From positions 19,033,960-19,097,959 of the forward strand of contig OX637333.1 of NCBI GenBank assembly GCA_951799405.1: 64,000 bases of DNA, given 5' to 3'. Shown here piece after piece: positions 32,331 through 43,636 of this stretch. This DNA is from Agapetus fuscipes. Lineage: Eukaryota > Arthropoda > Insecta > Trichoptera > Glossosomatidae. Below the pieces are notes generated by a model. That model was given only the letters and a program-made list of their open reading frames with translations, was not told where the DNA came from and searched no databases. The translations under genes were made by a program, and so were the position numbers. How positions within the stretch are numbered: the first letter of the stretch is position 1; each line of letters begins with the position of its first letter.

Positions 32331-32437
32331 GATATCAACATCTTACGTCGAAAACGAGACCTAAAATAACAAATATTATTGTTTGACAGTTGTACGGTAG
32401 CTAGAAAACCGATTATACGGTCTAAGACTACGCCTTA

Positions 32438-34184
32438 AGGCTGGTTCGCACAAGGCCACTGATTTAGTCAAGTAACGAGTAATTTAGTAGTGGGCGGGGC
32501 GCTACTCGCCCGTGAAGCGTTCGCATTACGGTCCAGTACAGTACACAAGTGCGAAGTTGGCTGCAGAAAGCCCTTTCTATAATGGCGGAAAATTTGAATT
32601 GGCTGCAGTTTGAAAATATTAATTGAGTATTAAAATCATGTTATTATAAAGCCCTTTAAATTGGCTATGGTTTGGTAATATTAACTGATTTATGCCCGGC
32701 CACCTAGCTAGGAGCCTGTTTAGCAAACAACTTCGAAACTCGACTTTTGTAAATTCGAAATGTATTTTATGGTTTATAAAATAATATACACATTTTAAAT
32801 AAAAACAACACATGACTATTTGATGTTTATAATAATATCTACCATTTACGCTGCAAACATTATTTTTTAATTGAATTTTTATCTTTTCAATGATGTGTAC
32901 AAAGTATATTTTGTATGCACACACTATAATACGGCTCTAGTCTGCAGCTGCATTCAGATGCATTTCTCTGTTGCGTTTTTCGTTGTTGACAATTAACATC
33001 AATATTCAACATGTAAAATCGGCATTTTCAAATACACGGCGGTCACCAATCAATTATCAAGTTAAAGAAGAAACATGGTTCAACTTTTCAGAGGCTGACC
33101 GCGAGAAACTTGTTCAATCCTGCTACATACGCCTCTCACGTCTGTCACAGATATACCAGCTGATGGCTTACAGTGGCATAAAATTGTAATGCCTCTAATT
33201 AGTTATCCCCGTGTGTCACTGAATTGTTTCTGTACAAAACAATAAGTAACAATCCATCTGAAGGATATCATCTGAAGCCTGTGATATGACAAATTTATGG
33301 TAGGTACCTATAAACATCGATCAATGTAAAAGATCGATGTTTTTAAATACGTAATAAATTCATGGACGATAATAGTTATTTCCACAACATCTTTACCAAA
33401 ACTATATTTGTACAGCTCTATTGTCAGCAAGGAGCTACATGATTGTATTTTTGACAGCTGATATCCGCACCAAAAATCGATGTCATACTATTCTTATCGA
33501 AAAAAAATTACCTTTCTCAAAACTTTTTGGAAGTAGATAAGTCCTAGCAACTTCTATATTCTCAAGAGTTTCTAAAAAACCAAGGATATCGGTGTGCATA
33601 TCCACTTATTTACAGTTTAAACATGACATAACCTCACCGACAGGTCGCTAAGTTTAGGGAGCGGAACATCGGGCTCGCAAATATAAGAAGTTCTTAAGTA
33701 CTTTTGCTGGTTTTTGAAATTGTATAACTATGTTGTTTATCCCATATATTACATGTATAACTGTTTGTTTGTCTAATAAAAATAAAAAGTACCTAAATAT
33801 TTTTAAACAGCACTTTATCTTTAAATATTCTTGCTGAAAACGGGCATTATCTTTTCAAACTGCAGCCAATTTAAATTGCCGCCATTCTTGCATTTCCGTT
33901 TCCCCGCCAAGAGTGAGCGGCCAATGGCGCGGCCGCTAATAAACTCGACTCGGACTCGGGCTTTTCCGTGGCTCTTCGGACTCGGACTTTTCCGTGGCTT
34001 CTCGGCAACACTCGCCCACGGACGGTGGGCGGGGCCGCTACTTGCCCGAAAAAATAGAATGAAATGGATCGGCTTGACTAAACCATTGACTTAACTACTG
34101 GACTAAATTGTTGGGGTTCGCACACGTTTAGCCACTAAATTACTCGTTACTTGGCTAAATTACTCGCCTTGTCCGAACCAGCCA
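32438..34184. mobile_element. 1.75-kb TIR DNA element, non-autonomous, TTA duplication
   Basis: Termini GGCTGGTTCGCACAAGGC (left) and its near-inverse at 34166-34183. Imperfect inverse similarity continues for ~50 bp (CAAGTAACGAGTAATTTAGT) and again subterminally (GTGGGCGGGG near 32490 and 34025; GGCTGCAG-containing arms near 32578-32615 and 33850-33890). TTA flanks both ends (32435-32437, 34185-34187), as in PIF/Harbinger-type insertion. Frames at 32971-33189 and 33831-34094 look non-transposase. TCGGACTCGG...TTTTCCGTGGCT is tandemly repeated near 33950-33995. Confidence 0.75.
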
Positions 34185-34187
34185 TTA

Positions 34188-34655
34188 GGGCGTAAGCGAT
34201 TTGCCACGCCAAATGACACTGACGATCCATCTATTTTTGTTTATTTGGTCAATTATGATACGTAAGCGAAAGACTTGTGGTGTACGGTAGGAAAAGAGAC
34301 CAATTTCCGATAGAAGAGGCATCAAAAAAGAAGGAACCACAAAAATGCCTCATTTCGTTTTTCATACAACTTTTGCAAGAATAAACGCAAAATATGTCGA
34401 CGAAAACTGCAAATATCCTGGCCTTTTGTGCAAAAAAAGAGTTTGTTTATTTTACGAGAAAATAAAAACACTATAAAGTCTGTTTTATGGTTGATGAATT
34501 CCGTGAAAGAGCAGAATATTCCCATGTTCATTTTGGTATGAATACGTGTAAACTACCATGTACTATCTAGCCTGTGGACTAAAATATATATTCACACATA
34601 AAAATGTGTGAAAACGTGTTCATTTCCATAGTCTAGTTCTATTTATTTCTTTATG
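34188..34655. other. no recognised feature
   Basis: AT-rich spacer with a short minus-strand frame of no recognised family. Confidence 0.45.
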
Positions 34656-34815
34656 TGCCCCGAGTATTGAACATTCCGTAAATCTCACCTCGATTGCGTT
34701 AACCGTAAATATATGAAATATACGATGGCACTCTTCGAGAGCGATTTAGTTTTCAAACATTTAATCGATTTACGCAATAGAGGTGAGTTTATGCAATGTT
34801 TTATACTAGGGGCAC
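34656..34815. repeat. MITE-P copy
   Basis: GTGCCCCGAGTATTGAACAT at the left and ATGTTTTATACTAGGGGCAC at the right. ACCTCGATTGCG pairs with CGCAATAGAGGT. Confidence 0.85.
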
Positions 34816-34828
34816 TGTTTGGTTCCTT

Positions 34829-34968
34829 TCACCGTTTGCGATCACCTGGGCGAAAATTTTCCTTGTCCTGCGCAGCTTGGAACAGCTCCTCCACACTTCG
34901 GATGCCGGTCCACTCTCTCGATCTTCCCAGCCAGGACATCTGTCTCCTACCGGGTCCTCAGCGGCCAT
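34829..34968 (-). pseudogene. RTE-like LINE C-terminus scrap
   Basis: The minus-strand frame reads RQMSWLGRSREWTGIRSVEE then LFQAAQDKENFR and a stop at 34829. The WL-x-IREWTGI-SVEELF-AAQD-x-FR string is a common C-terminus of insect RTE-like LINEs. A different lineage from LINE-R. Confidence 0.75.
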
Positions 34969-35160
34969 GATTTTTTCCCTTCCATATCAGTTGGAGAAAA
35001 TGGTATTTTCATCCGTGCAGTATATTATATCTCAGATGTGAAACATCCGGAGTTTTATATTGTTATAATTCTACTTGGGGCTATTTTAATTAAATTGCAA
35101 TTTATATTTATTTCACAAGATTTATTTTTCCCAATATCTTCTTCTCCTGTTTCAATCCTA

Positions 35161-35320
35161 GGATTGGTTTGCAGCAATATATTTTACTCTTGTTCTCCAT
35201 TCCTCCCTGTCTTGTGCGGCTCTTTTTAGGTCTGCATATGTTGAGCAGCGCACGTCCACCAGCAGGTCCTCCAGGTACTCTTGGCGTGGGCGTCCCCAAT
35301 ATAGGCTACAATAATTCACT
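35161..35320 (-). pseudogene. second LINE C-terminus scrap
   Basis: The minus-strand frame holds GRPRQEYLEDLLVDV, STYADLKRAAQDREEWRTRV and KYIAANQS, again the RTE-like AAQDREEWR end. It belongs to another LINE lineage. The terminal GCAAACCAATCC also occurs at 14344 (inverse). Confidence 0.75.
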
Positions 35321-35451
35321 CTCTGCCAACAGTCTTCGTGTTAAAATGTTCAAATCGACTCTATCTCTCACACAACCGCGCGCCGCCTCTTTTTATACGG
35401 CTCATAACGTTGGGTCTCGCGTATTCGAGAATATGCCACATAACGCAACTA

Positions 35452-35786
35452 AAAAAACGCAACTAAGCTACACATATAGTGTAACTTCTTGCCGCGTTAT
35501 CCCCGAAGGGGTCGCATGTGGCGAGTTGAACCTATTTACTTTTACAGGTAAGGGGGCCGGCCTTACGCCAACCACTTCAGTTGAAGTGGGAGTTTCCCAG
35601 CTCCCGAGAGAGCTGGTACTCATTTCTTGTGAAGGCTGAGTAAACCTTGCCGGTATTTTTATTTTGGGGTTTGAAATAAACACCGAAACGGGAAATCATT
35701 TCTGACACCCTCGCGCTCGGTGGGATTCGAACCCGAGCTCACGGCATGGAATGCAAGCACTCTACCAACTGAGCTATCGACCGGAC
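35452..35786 (-). repeat. SINE-A, full length
   Basis: ACGCAACTAAGCTACACATA to GAGCTATCGACCGGAC. Head boxes intact (minus strand). Near identical to the 37671 copy. Confidence 0.93.
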
Positions 35787-36109
35787 CCACATACTTCCAT
35801 TATAGATTTTTCGACTAACACAAGCGTGTTTAGGCTCACGTACGCACTCATACGTTTGTAAAAATATTTAACAACAACTCCCTGTCAACTCTAGCTCGCA
35901 TCAGGACTTCGGTATTCGTTGCCATGTCTGTCCAAGGCATTTCAAGCATTTGATTTTGTGTTTAGTGATGTGGACATATTGGCAAAAGACATACAGCTGT
36001 CGAGACTCCGTTTTTATCTATGTGTTGTCGAATAAGTGGTAAGACTCTGAAAATAAAAAGGTCCGAAATGCCTGAGTCAGGAATGAGTGCGCCATAAACG
36101 ATAATATGT
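35787..36109. other. no recognised feature
   Basis: Spacer. Confidence 0.45.
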
Positions 36110-36229
36110 TAGTGAAGTACAATGAGATGATTCGGGCATCTCGAAAGAATGAACGATGAACGACTTGAAAAAATAGTCAAAATGAATGTCTTAAGCGTGA
36201 AAGAGCAAGACCGAAGAAAGAATGGATTT

Positions 36230-36453
36230 GAATAAGAGATTTAGGCTTACACGGCCGGCTGATGATGCTGGAGTGAAGTTTTCCGGGATCTGTTGCCGTG
36301 GTCTGTGGGAGCTGGAGCTTCCGGACGTTTCGCCCATTTCTACGATGGGCTTCTTCAGCGTGAAGTATGATGATGATGAAGATCTTGATGAGAGTCCGGA
36401 AGCTCCAGCTCCCACAGACCACGGCAACAGATCCCGGAAAACTTCACTCCAGC
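36230..36453. mobile_element. hammerhead-bearing fold-back with 12-bp target duplication
   Basis: AAGAATGGATTT is duplicated at 36218-36229 and 36454-36465. Inside, 61-bp perfect arms (36266-36326 and 36394-36454) enclose a 67-bp loop holding one ribozyme-like core. The arm sequence (GGAAGCTCCAGCTCCC, AGACCACGGCAACAG) recurs in diverged form at 19681-19725 and 55290-55345. This is a dispersed family. Confidence 0.7.
36327..36365 (-). ncRNA. hammerhead-ribozyme-like motif
   Basis: Minus strand: CTTCACG (stem I), CTGAAGA, extra A, GCCCAT-7 nt-ATGGGC (6-bp stem II), GAAA, CGTC (minimal stem III and cleavage site position), CGGAAG pairing back to CTTC-CG with one bulge. Both invariant boxes exact. 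The best stem I and stem II combination in the window. Confidence 0.55.
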
Positions 36454-36640
36454 AAGAATGGATTTATCAAATAAATGAGATTGCAAATGACTGGAATCTG
36501 TTGAGTGAGAAAAAAAGAAGAGCATGAATGAAGAGAGCGATGAATGACGAAGAGATGAAAGAACAGTGCAAGGACAGTGCTAAGTGGAGACACATCTGCA
36601 GAGTTCCTAGTCACCCCAAACGTAATCGCTGCTGAATACA

Positions 36641-37118
36641 ACGCACATATAAACTTCTCAGGCTAAAGACAACTTCCGAAGAAAGACTACAAAAACATTC
36701 TCTTTCATTTACATTGTTTAATATTGAAGGTCGGAAGTCAAATGATGGTTGGGTAATTTTTAATTAATAAGTTATGGTTGTATCGGAAACCGCAAGATTT
36801 GTTCACGAAATTAAATCCCTGATTACCGAGGCTTGTTCTGCCTCAATAACATCAACCTTTAGCTTTAACCAACGTTCCCTTTAAATCTCGTCCAACCTAA
36901 ACAAAACTGTGTGAAAACTTAAACAACACCTCTAGGGAGAGTTTTAGTTTAGATACATTTTTGGTTAAACGGTTTGGTTGAGTTAAAATGTAATGGTTTC
37001 TACTTGGGGTAAAGGGTAGACTCTCAAACAGCCCCAGGCGATTCTAAAACAATCTTAATTCATGAAAGAAAACGTTAGGAAACTGCGTACATTATAATTA
37101 TTATTCATCATCATCATT
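36641..37118. other. no recognised feature
   Basis: AT-rich. TGGTTAAACGG...GGTTGAGTTAAA near 36960-36985 might be MITE-P debris. Confidence 0.4.
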
Positions 37119-37462
37119 GTCCGGTCGATAGCTCAGGTGGTAGAGTGCTTGCATTCCATGCCGAAAGCTCGGGTTCGAATCCCACCGACGCGATGGTGTC
37201 AGAAATGATTTCCCGTTTCGGTGATTATTTAAAAAACCCAAAATAAAATACCGGCAAGGTTTACTCAGCCTTCACAAGAAATGAGTACCAGCACTCTCGG
37301 GAGCTGGGAAACCTCCACTTCAACTGAAGTGGTTGGCGTAAGGCCGGCCCCCTTACCTGTAAAAATAAATAGGTTCAACTCGCCACAAGCGACCCCTTCG
37401 GGGATAACGCGGCAAGAAGTTACACTATATGTGTAGCTTAGTAAAAAAAAAAAAAAAAAAAA
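37119..37462 (+). repeat. SINE-A, full length, poly-A tail
   Basis: GTCCGGTCGATAGCTCAG head, B box GGTTCGAATCCC, complete body, GTGTAGCTTAGT and an A20 tail (37442-37462). First arm of an inverted pair with 37671-38006. Confidence 0.94.
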
Positions 37463-37670
37463 TCATCATCATCGCCATCTAAACGCAGTGCCTTGTTGTG
37501 CCAGCCATATATCTCTATTGGTCGCCATCCTCTTGAGCTGCTATTAGGACGAGACATCCATGAGCTTCAAATGAAAATATGAAAATATGAAGTTCTTAGG
37601 CGAACTTTTTTACGTCTTCCCAAGATTTTTCCTTTGAGATGTTGCTAAGAAAGGTCTAATCGAGTGTCCT

Positions 37671-38006
37671 ACGCAACTAAGCTATGCAACTAAGTTACAC
37701 ATATAGTGTAACTTCTTGCCGCGTTATCCCCGAAGGGGTCGCATGTGGCGAGTTGAACCTATTTATTTTTACAGGTAAGGGGACCGGCCTTACGCCAACC
37801 ACTTCAGTTGAAGTAAAGGTTTCCCAGCTCTCGAGAGTGCTGGTACTCATTTCTTGTGAAGGCTGAGTAAACCTTGCCGGTATTTTATTTTGGGGTTTGA
37901 AATAAACACCGAAACGGGAAATCATTTCTGACACCCTCGGTGGGATTCGAACCCGAGCTTTCGGCATGGAATGCAAGCACTCTACCACCTGAGCCATCGA
38001 CCGGAC
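37671..38006 (-). repeat. SINE-A, full length, inverse partner
   Basis: Minus-strand copy ending in GAGCCATCGACCGGAC. It shares with its partner the CATGCCGAAAGCTCGGGTTC head variant. A transcript across both would form a ~330-bp duplex. Confidence 0.94.
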
Positions 38007-38897
38007 ATCGTCCTAAAGGTTTGGTTTTCCTCATCAAAATGGGTTTTAAAAGCTCCTTTCTTTCTTCTTCTTCTTCTAAAACATGCTTTTTTAAATATAT
38101 TTGTGAAAAGGAGTGCAATTCACCAACCTATCTTGCCTGGCCAGAAACAGGGCGAAGCATTATCAATTAATTGTTTTTATTTACCTCGGTGGTTGGAGCG
38201 CTGCGGCAGCGCAGTCAAGAGAAAACTGGAGAAGACTGGTTGCTTCCACAAGGGTCACAAACCTCTAAGAAGAAGAAGAGGAAGAATATATTTTTATTTT
38301 TTTTATTGCATGATTACGCCATGAAATCTGCTGAACCAGGGTCAAAGGGCCAGTGCGAATCGAGCCAGCGTTATTTTATTTCAAATACGCTCGAGATTAG
38401 TGACTTGATCATTGGGCCATAACAGTGATAAAGTTTCTGTTATTTTCTTAGCTTGATGATTTCAGCAAAAAATAAGATAAAATCCAGTCTAATCATTCGA
38501 TTTTATAGTCCACGAATCTTCTTGTATAACTTCTCTCATAGATCATTCAGAGCCTGCTGTGTAGGTAGGTACACAACGCTATCGGAAAAAGGGCAAGTAG
38601 GGAAAATGCGATTAAGTGGGGAAAATCACGTCGCGCTATCTGGCAACCCAGATCGCAAACGGGGGAATTTTATTGTCGACTGCCTAATCCCTTTTTGTTT
38701 GGGAAGATTTTTGGCCTAATTTGGCAAGGGCGCTCAAAAACAGGGAAACGAACATTATGCTCTTTAAGAACCTTAAACTTGTAAATAAAATTTTCATTTT
38801 TGTTAAAAGCATTATTAACGTTGACCGCAGTCCTATAGTAAACGCTTTCTTTGTTATCAAACTGTAGTGGTTTCGATTCCTGGCGAAGCACAATTAA
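38007..38897. other. no recognised feature
   Basis: Overlapping short frames at 37940-38422 arise from SINE-A and GAA-rich sequence (38055-38085, 38265-38290). No supported gene. Confidence 0.45.
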
Positions 38898-39331
38898 GAT
38901 ATCGACGGTTAAAGGCAACAGGGCATAAGCGATAATAAGTACATTGCTCAGGAGAGCAGTTTAAAGTTTGACATTGTAGAAAAATGGCATAATTTTTTAA
39001 TTTTTTTATTTAAAATCAAAACTGCTCGAAAAAAAAAATAAAATAAAGGCATTTATTGGCATTCCTAATAACGTGATTTTACAATGTTTTACGTTTTTTT
39101 TTTCACAAGCGCCTTTAGGACAAAAAAGGCCAAAATCTTGTCGGTTACACCAAAACCATACTTTGAAAACGAAGTTGTTTGCTTGGTATAAACAACAACA
39201 AAAAAACTCATCGTAGAGCTGTGGGAGTTAACGCATTAGAAAGAGTGGAAGATTTTAAGTAGGATAGCATTCATAACTCATTTTTGACCACAATGTCGCT
39301 TATGCCCTACTTTCTTTTAACCGTCGATATG
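38898..39331. repeat. ~430-bp TIR element
   Basis: Inverse ends: ATATCGACGGTTAAA...GGGCATAAGCGA (38898-38932) and TCGCTTATGCCC...TTTAACCGTCGATAT (39295-39330). Non-coding. Superfamily unknown. Confidence 0.7.
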
Positions 39332-39591
39332 AAACTGAATATACGAATAACTTACCAACTTTTGTAGCTAGATTGTTTTCTTAAACGGATTGTCCATTAT
39401 CGTAAATTGCCACTTACCTGTAAAGAGAGAAAAAAATGCAAGTTAGATGGGTATATAAAATAATCTAGGCTTAACTAATCGGCAACACTGCCATCTATTG
39501 AACAAAAAGGAAAGAAAGACTATTGTACGAGTATATTATTTGAAAAGATTTAGTTTAACAACAAAACTAAAATACCGTCCTGCGGATTTCA

Positions 39592-39735
39592 TAAATCTAT
39601 AACCTAAGTTTCAAAGATATTATATTACATTTAAGATTCATATTACATGCATTCCTAAAAGCAGCTGCGTATAATTTCACTACGCATGCCCCATGTAAAC
39701 ATAAACAAAACCTCACATGAACATCAACATAATAT
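39592..39735 (-). repeat. R3U copy, 3' half
   Basis: TATAACCTAAGTTTCAAAGA, TTACATGCATTCCTAAAAGC and CTCACATGAACAT. The head half is missing. Confidence 0.75.
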
Positions 39736-40327
39736 ACAAGACAATTTACCAATGACGATACAATTTTATCTATATCAAATCGTTTGCAGACCTCTTTTCA
39801 CCATCCACACTTTATTTAATCTCTCTTTTGTTTTTTCATCCGTCAATTTTCTTTACAAAATTTATTATTGTTATTGCATTTAAAATAAATAAAAGATTCA
39901 AACCTCTTCCTCTCGGTCCTTTCTCATGGACCCCCCACCGCCACCGGAACTCTGGACCGTATTCATTTTGACTTTTTTCCCAAACGAAAACCACTAAAAA
40001 TATTTCAGAGTCATAATTTAATGAAGATGTGGTGTATTGGAGTTGCAGCGGTCCATTGAAGATCATGCCTTTCACTGAAAATTGTTCACAAAATGAAGCT
40101 ACATAGAATCATAGTAAATTTATTATTATTGTCACATTCGTCAGAACACAACCATTGTAGACAATTTATCTATTGTTAAGTTTTTACATAAATCACTTTT
40201 CACTAAAATGTAAGTAAAAATTAGAAAATATTGTTTTTAATTTTTTTGGTCCTTTTAAATTGTTACTTTTGAAGCCTAATATGTCTTGAAAACAAACTGT
40301 TGCCAAATGTTGTTTTTAAAATAAAAG
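39736..40327. other. no recognised feature
   Basis: AT-rich spacer. Confidence 0.5.
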
Positions 40328-40460
40328 TCGGAGCGGCCCAACGGATCAGAAAATTCGCTTTGACTACCGTGTTTGAAATAAAAACAACGCTTGTTCGAGT
40401 CCCGTCTGGTCTTTGACGATAAATTTGACCCTTGTTCAGTAGATGTCATTGGGCAATTTT
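40328..40460 (+). repeat. SINE-C (tRNA-like head)
   Basis: GGAGCGGCCCAACGGATCAG, B-box-like TTGTTCGAGTCCCG at about 40390, TTTGACCCTTGTTCAGTAGA trailer. Confidence 0.6.
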
Positions 40461-41084
40461 TATTTCATAATTGAGTTGTTTATTTACAAAAGCGGCTATT
40501 TTAACTTACAGTTGTTTTGTTGCAGAAGGAATGCGTAGTTTTTTTGCTCTCCGTCGACATTTGACATCGACCGTCGACCGTCGACCGTCGACATTCAAAA
40601 TGACGATTTCTCAAAATAAAGTTAATCAAAATCAAAAATAAACATAAAAATAAAATGCTTGCGTAGATAGCGAACTAGGAAATATACGGCTCAATTCTTT
40701 TGAATAAAAATATGATAACTATTTGATTGATATTGTAATACCTGTTTCTGGCCAGACATAAAATGCAATTCACGAACTTTTTTAAAACAACGAGTACTTG
40801 CCTTTACAGAGTGCAAGCAACTAAAACTACAGCAAGTTACTGAAAACAACGAACAGTTGTCCTAGAAAATACTTCCCTCACTTTGTTTTCCGGTTCTCTA
40901 ACTTTTCATTAAGCTCGCCATCTTGTGTTCTCACTACAACAAATCTATCCTTTCTATTTATTTGTATTGTAGTCGCACTAAATCTTCCTCATCGATTGTC
41001 ATTCATACGTGCCAGTTTTGCGTGTAGAAAAACGCAAAGTGAAGAGATACCTACAACATGTTAGTGGCGAAACCTCAATAAAAT
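40461..41084. other. unassigned; short TCGACCG tandem at 40560-40592
   Basis: ATCGACCGTCGACCGTCGAC is a three-unit GTCGACC array, palindromic at SalI-type GTCGAC. The rest is AT-rich spacer. Confidence 0.45.
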
Positions 41085-41262
41085 GGACTAGACGCTTCAT
41101 ACATTTATCTAGGAGACAACACGCATGGCTACGAACAAAATAAAAACCCACATCTTAAATGAAAATACACCCTGAAAATTTTGAAGAAGGAGTTAAATTG
41201 GCTGATTGAACTATTTTAAGCAGTATGGGTGGTCAACCTCATATCAACATATAAGATAAAAA
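41085..41262 (-). repeat. R3U copy, diverged
   Basis: ACAAAATAAAAACCCACATC and AGTATGGGTGGTCAACCTCA. Confidence 0.7.
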
Positions 41263-41861
41263 ACATAAACAATAATAAACACATTACCTTTTATAAAAAA
41301 ACAATAATATTAAAAAAAAATCTTTGAAATACAAGATAAGAATAAAAGGGCCATTTAAATTTCAAGAACCTTAGACATAAACACTACAAATCCCCCGTTA
41401 TGTTTTTCTGTCCTTGTCTTTTTCTTACAAGTTCTTGATATTGTAAAAATCGGTGTCTCAAGTTATTCAAAAGAAGTTCAAGAACACGATTTGTCTTCAC
41501 AGCTTATTTGAAAAAAAAACGTTTTTTTTTTTCAGGTAAACAGTCGCCGAGACTACATGCAAAAATAGCAAGCAAGAATGACCGTCTGTAGCGAGCATTC
41601 CTCTTCTTGGAGAGTCTACAGTGTTTGTTGGTTTATTTATTCCGACTTAACATTTGGACTTCTTGAGAGCGTCTCTCCTTCTTGTATAAACATTAAACTT
41701 TATTTCTATGTAGCGGTGGTTTTGACCACTACTCCACTGTAAAATGTTTACCTTATACCTACCATGTATTTTATTCATAAGAAAAACACGGAAATATATA
41801 TCACCTTATACAACAAGTCTTGTACATTTGTATGTCTTAAAACATCTCTCGGTGCGCATTT
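41263..41861. other. no recognised feature
   Basis: AT-rich spacer. Confidence 0.5.
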
Positions 41862-42082
41862 ACAGTTGAAATATAATTTCATCGATAATCTACATGCATT
41901 TCCTCAAGCAGACACATATAAGTTCACGCTTACACATGCCTCATGTGGACTTACACATACAAACCCAATCTCAAATGTACCCAAGTTCTGCATTCTTGCC
42001 GATGTTTCCTGAAACAGGGGTGATATTGGCAAAATGAACCATTTTTTTCAGTATGGTGGTGAGCCTCATACCAATAAATAAA
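41862..42082 (-). repeat. R3U copy, near full
   Basis: TACATGCATTTCCTCAAGC, TTCACGCTTACACATGCC, TTTCCTGAAACAGGGGTGA and GTGAGCCTCATACCAAT. Confidence 0.85.
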
Positions 42083-42167
42083 CGCGTGGATACTAGCATG
42101 TGGTGTGTAGGTAAATTTCGAAGGGAAATCAAAATAATATTGTGGGCGCTGGTTTTATATGAGTCTA

Positions 42168-42415
42168 TCTATAATCTAAATTGAAAAGATATATTGAAAT
42201 TTAAGGCTCATGTTTATGCAAGCTCACAAACAGGCGCATGTAAGGTCGCGCTTACACATACTGCATGTGTACATAAAATATCAACCAAAGCGCCAATAAA
42301 CATAAGCCATGCAACTCCTGCCATCTTTCTTGAAAACTGAGTGGCATTGGCAAAAGTGAACCAAGTTTTTACAGTATGCTGGGTCAGCCTCATACCAACC
42401 CATTAGTCTAGGAAC
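42168..42415 (-). repeat. R3U copy, near full
   Basis: TATAATCTAAATTGAAAAG to CATACCAACCCATTAGTC. Confidence 0.87.
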
Positions 42416-42427
42416 ATCTGAAAATCC

Positions 42428-42640
42428 CTCTGCAAGCTTGTTCCTTACGGCTTACAGCCAACGCTAACTTCGCAAGCAAGACTCAGTTGCTGAGGGCCTA
42501 GATAAACCTTTGTAACCGGTCTTTTGGTAAAGGTATATGAATTTTTCAATCCGGAGAAGAGCATAATATCTTATTTTGTTCTCCACCGGAAATCAAACTT
42601 ACGACGTTAATCAACGTGCAAATAATCGACGCTCTACTAA
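42428..42640 (-). repeat. SINE-B, diverged
   Basis: CCTCTGCAAGCTTGTTCC, GCAAGCAAGACTCAGTTGC, AACCGGTCTTTTGGTAAAGG and a decayed head (ACCGGAAATCAAAC...). Confidence 0.75.
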
Positions 42641-43149
42641 ACATTCAAAACAATACATTTTCTAGATAGCAATATGTATACTTGAATATAAATCTCAAGC
42701 AGAAGAGCTGTGAGCTGGCAACGTGATAAAACGTATGGGAGAATGCTTAGAAATGTATTATTATATTCTACCTACATGTTCTCGCTGCAATTTGGGTTTG
42801 AATGCACTGCAGCCTTAGCACTTCGTATATACTAAACAATAAAGTTTAACAGAAAGTGTATGAAAAGTAAAACGCCCAAGGAAAGTGCTGTTTTAGTTTC
42901 AATGCGTTTTTTGGTAGACTCTTTGGTTGAGTTTAAACCTGAAGTTATACGCTTAGGGTGGTGGCAATATTTTGTCTGTTGTTTATTTTTCGCTTTGGCA
43001 ACATTTCCGGTTTCAATACTCTCTATGGCGTCCTCCCGTTTCCCATACACATAAAATAACGTTTCGATAATCGTCTGTTTTGACGTGCGAACTTTTCGAT
43101 CTTCGAAAAATTTCAAAACTTTTTTTTATGAAATTATTATAAACAACAT
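42641..43149. other. no recognised feature
   Basis: A minus-strand 94-codon frame (42832-43116) and a plus-strand 64-codon frame overlap. Neither has a family signature. Confidence 0.4.
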
Positions 43150-43372
43150 ATAAACTATTGTTTGTAATCGAAAGGTACTATGTTCAATATCCGGCAGAGC
43201 TCAAAAAATATCATTCAATCTTCAAAAATGTCGTTACCAAAAACCGGTCACCAAAGGTCTTTCCAGGTTTACACCAACCGGGTTTTCCTGGAGAATTGGC
43301 GCTTTCTATAGCGATGACGAGGTAGCAAGAGGGCTTTTAAGCTGAAAATTCACACAAAATGATAATTGAATA
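43150..43372 (+). repeat. SINE-B, diverged
   Basis: TTGTAATCGAAAGGTACTA anticodon region, TCACCAAAGGTCTTTCC, GAGAATTGGCGCTTTCTATA and GAGGGCTTTTAAG. Confidence 0.75.
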
Positions 43373-43451
43373 GAATATCTGATTTGTATTAAATACCAAC
43401 ATAATGTGTACCACAACTGTACCTACTGTAGGTAATTTATTGAAAGAAACA

Positions 43452-43575
43452 GAGGTGCAACTGAAGCGGTTGTCGTAAGGCCGGCTCCCTTACCTGTGCC
43501 AATAAATAGGTTCCACTCAGTATATGGGGAGAACGCGATAAGAAGTTTTACTAGTGTATGTGAAGCTTAGCAGCG
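43452..43575 (+). repeat. SINE-A, 3' part
   Basis: CAACTGAAGCGGTTGTCGTA, AGGCCGGCTCCCTTACC, AATAAATAGGTTCCACTC and GTGAAGCTTAGCAGCG. Confidence 0.8.
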
Positions 43576-43636
43576 AAGTAGCGTTAGCAAATTAATCAAA
43601 TACATAGAAATACAGAAAATGACAATTTCGGAAAAA

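Larger units (their letters stand above)
36110..36640 (+). pseudogene. LINE-R C-terminus split by a hammerhead-bearing insertion
   Basis: 36121-36217 holds F-GHLERMNDERLEKIV and RARPKK. After the insertion, 36454-36630 holds EWIYQINEIANDWN and EEMKEQCKDSAKWRHICR. Both match the LINE-R end at 28-29 kb (W-GHMERMNEERL, W-QISEIANEWN, EEMKEVCKDRKKWR). Two internal stops (36138-36140 and 36525-36527). The join is in frame, which dates the insertion after the LINE. Confidence 0.85.

Noticed and set aside
35169..35639. 156-codon frame as a gene
   Set aside because: A chance join of an antisense LINE fragment with an antisense SINE-A.
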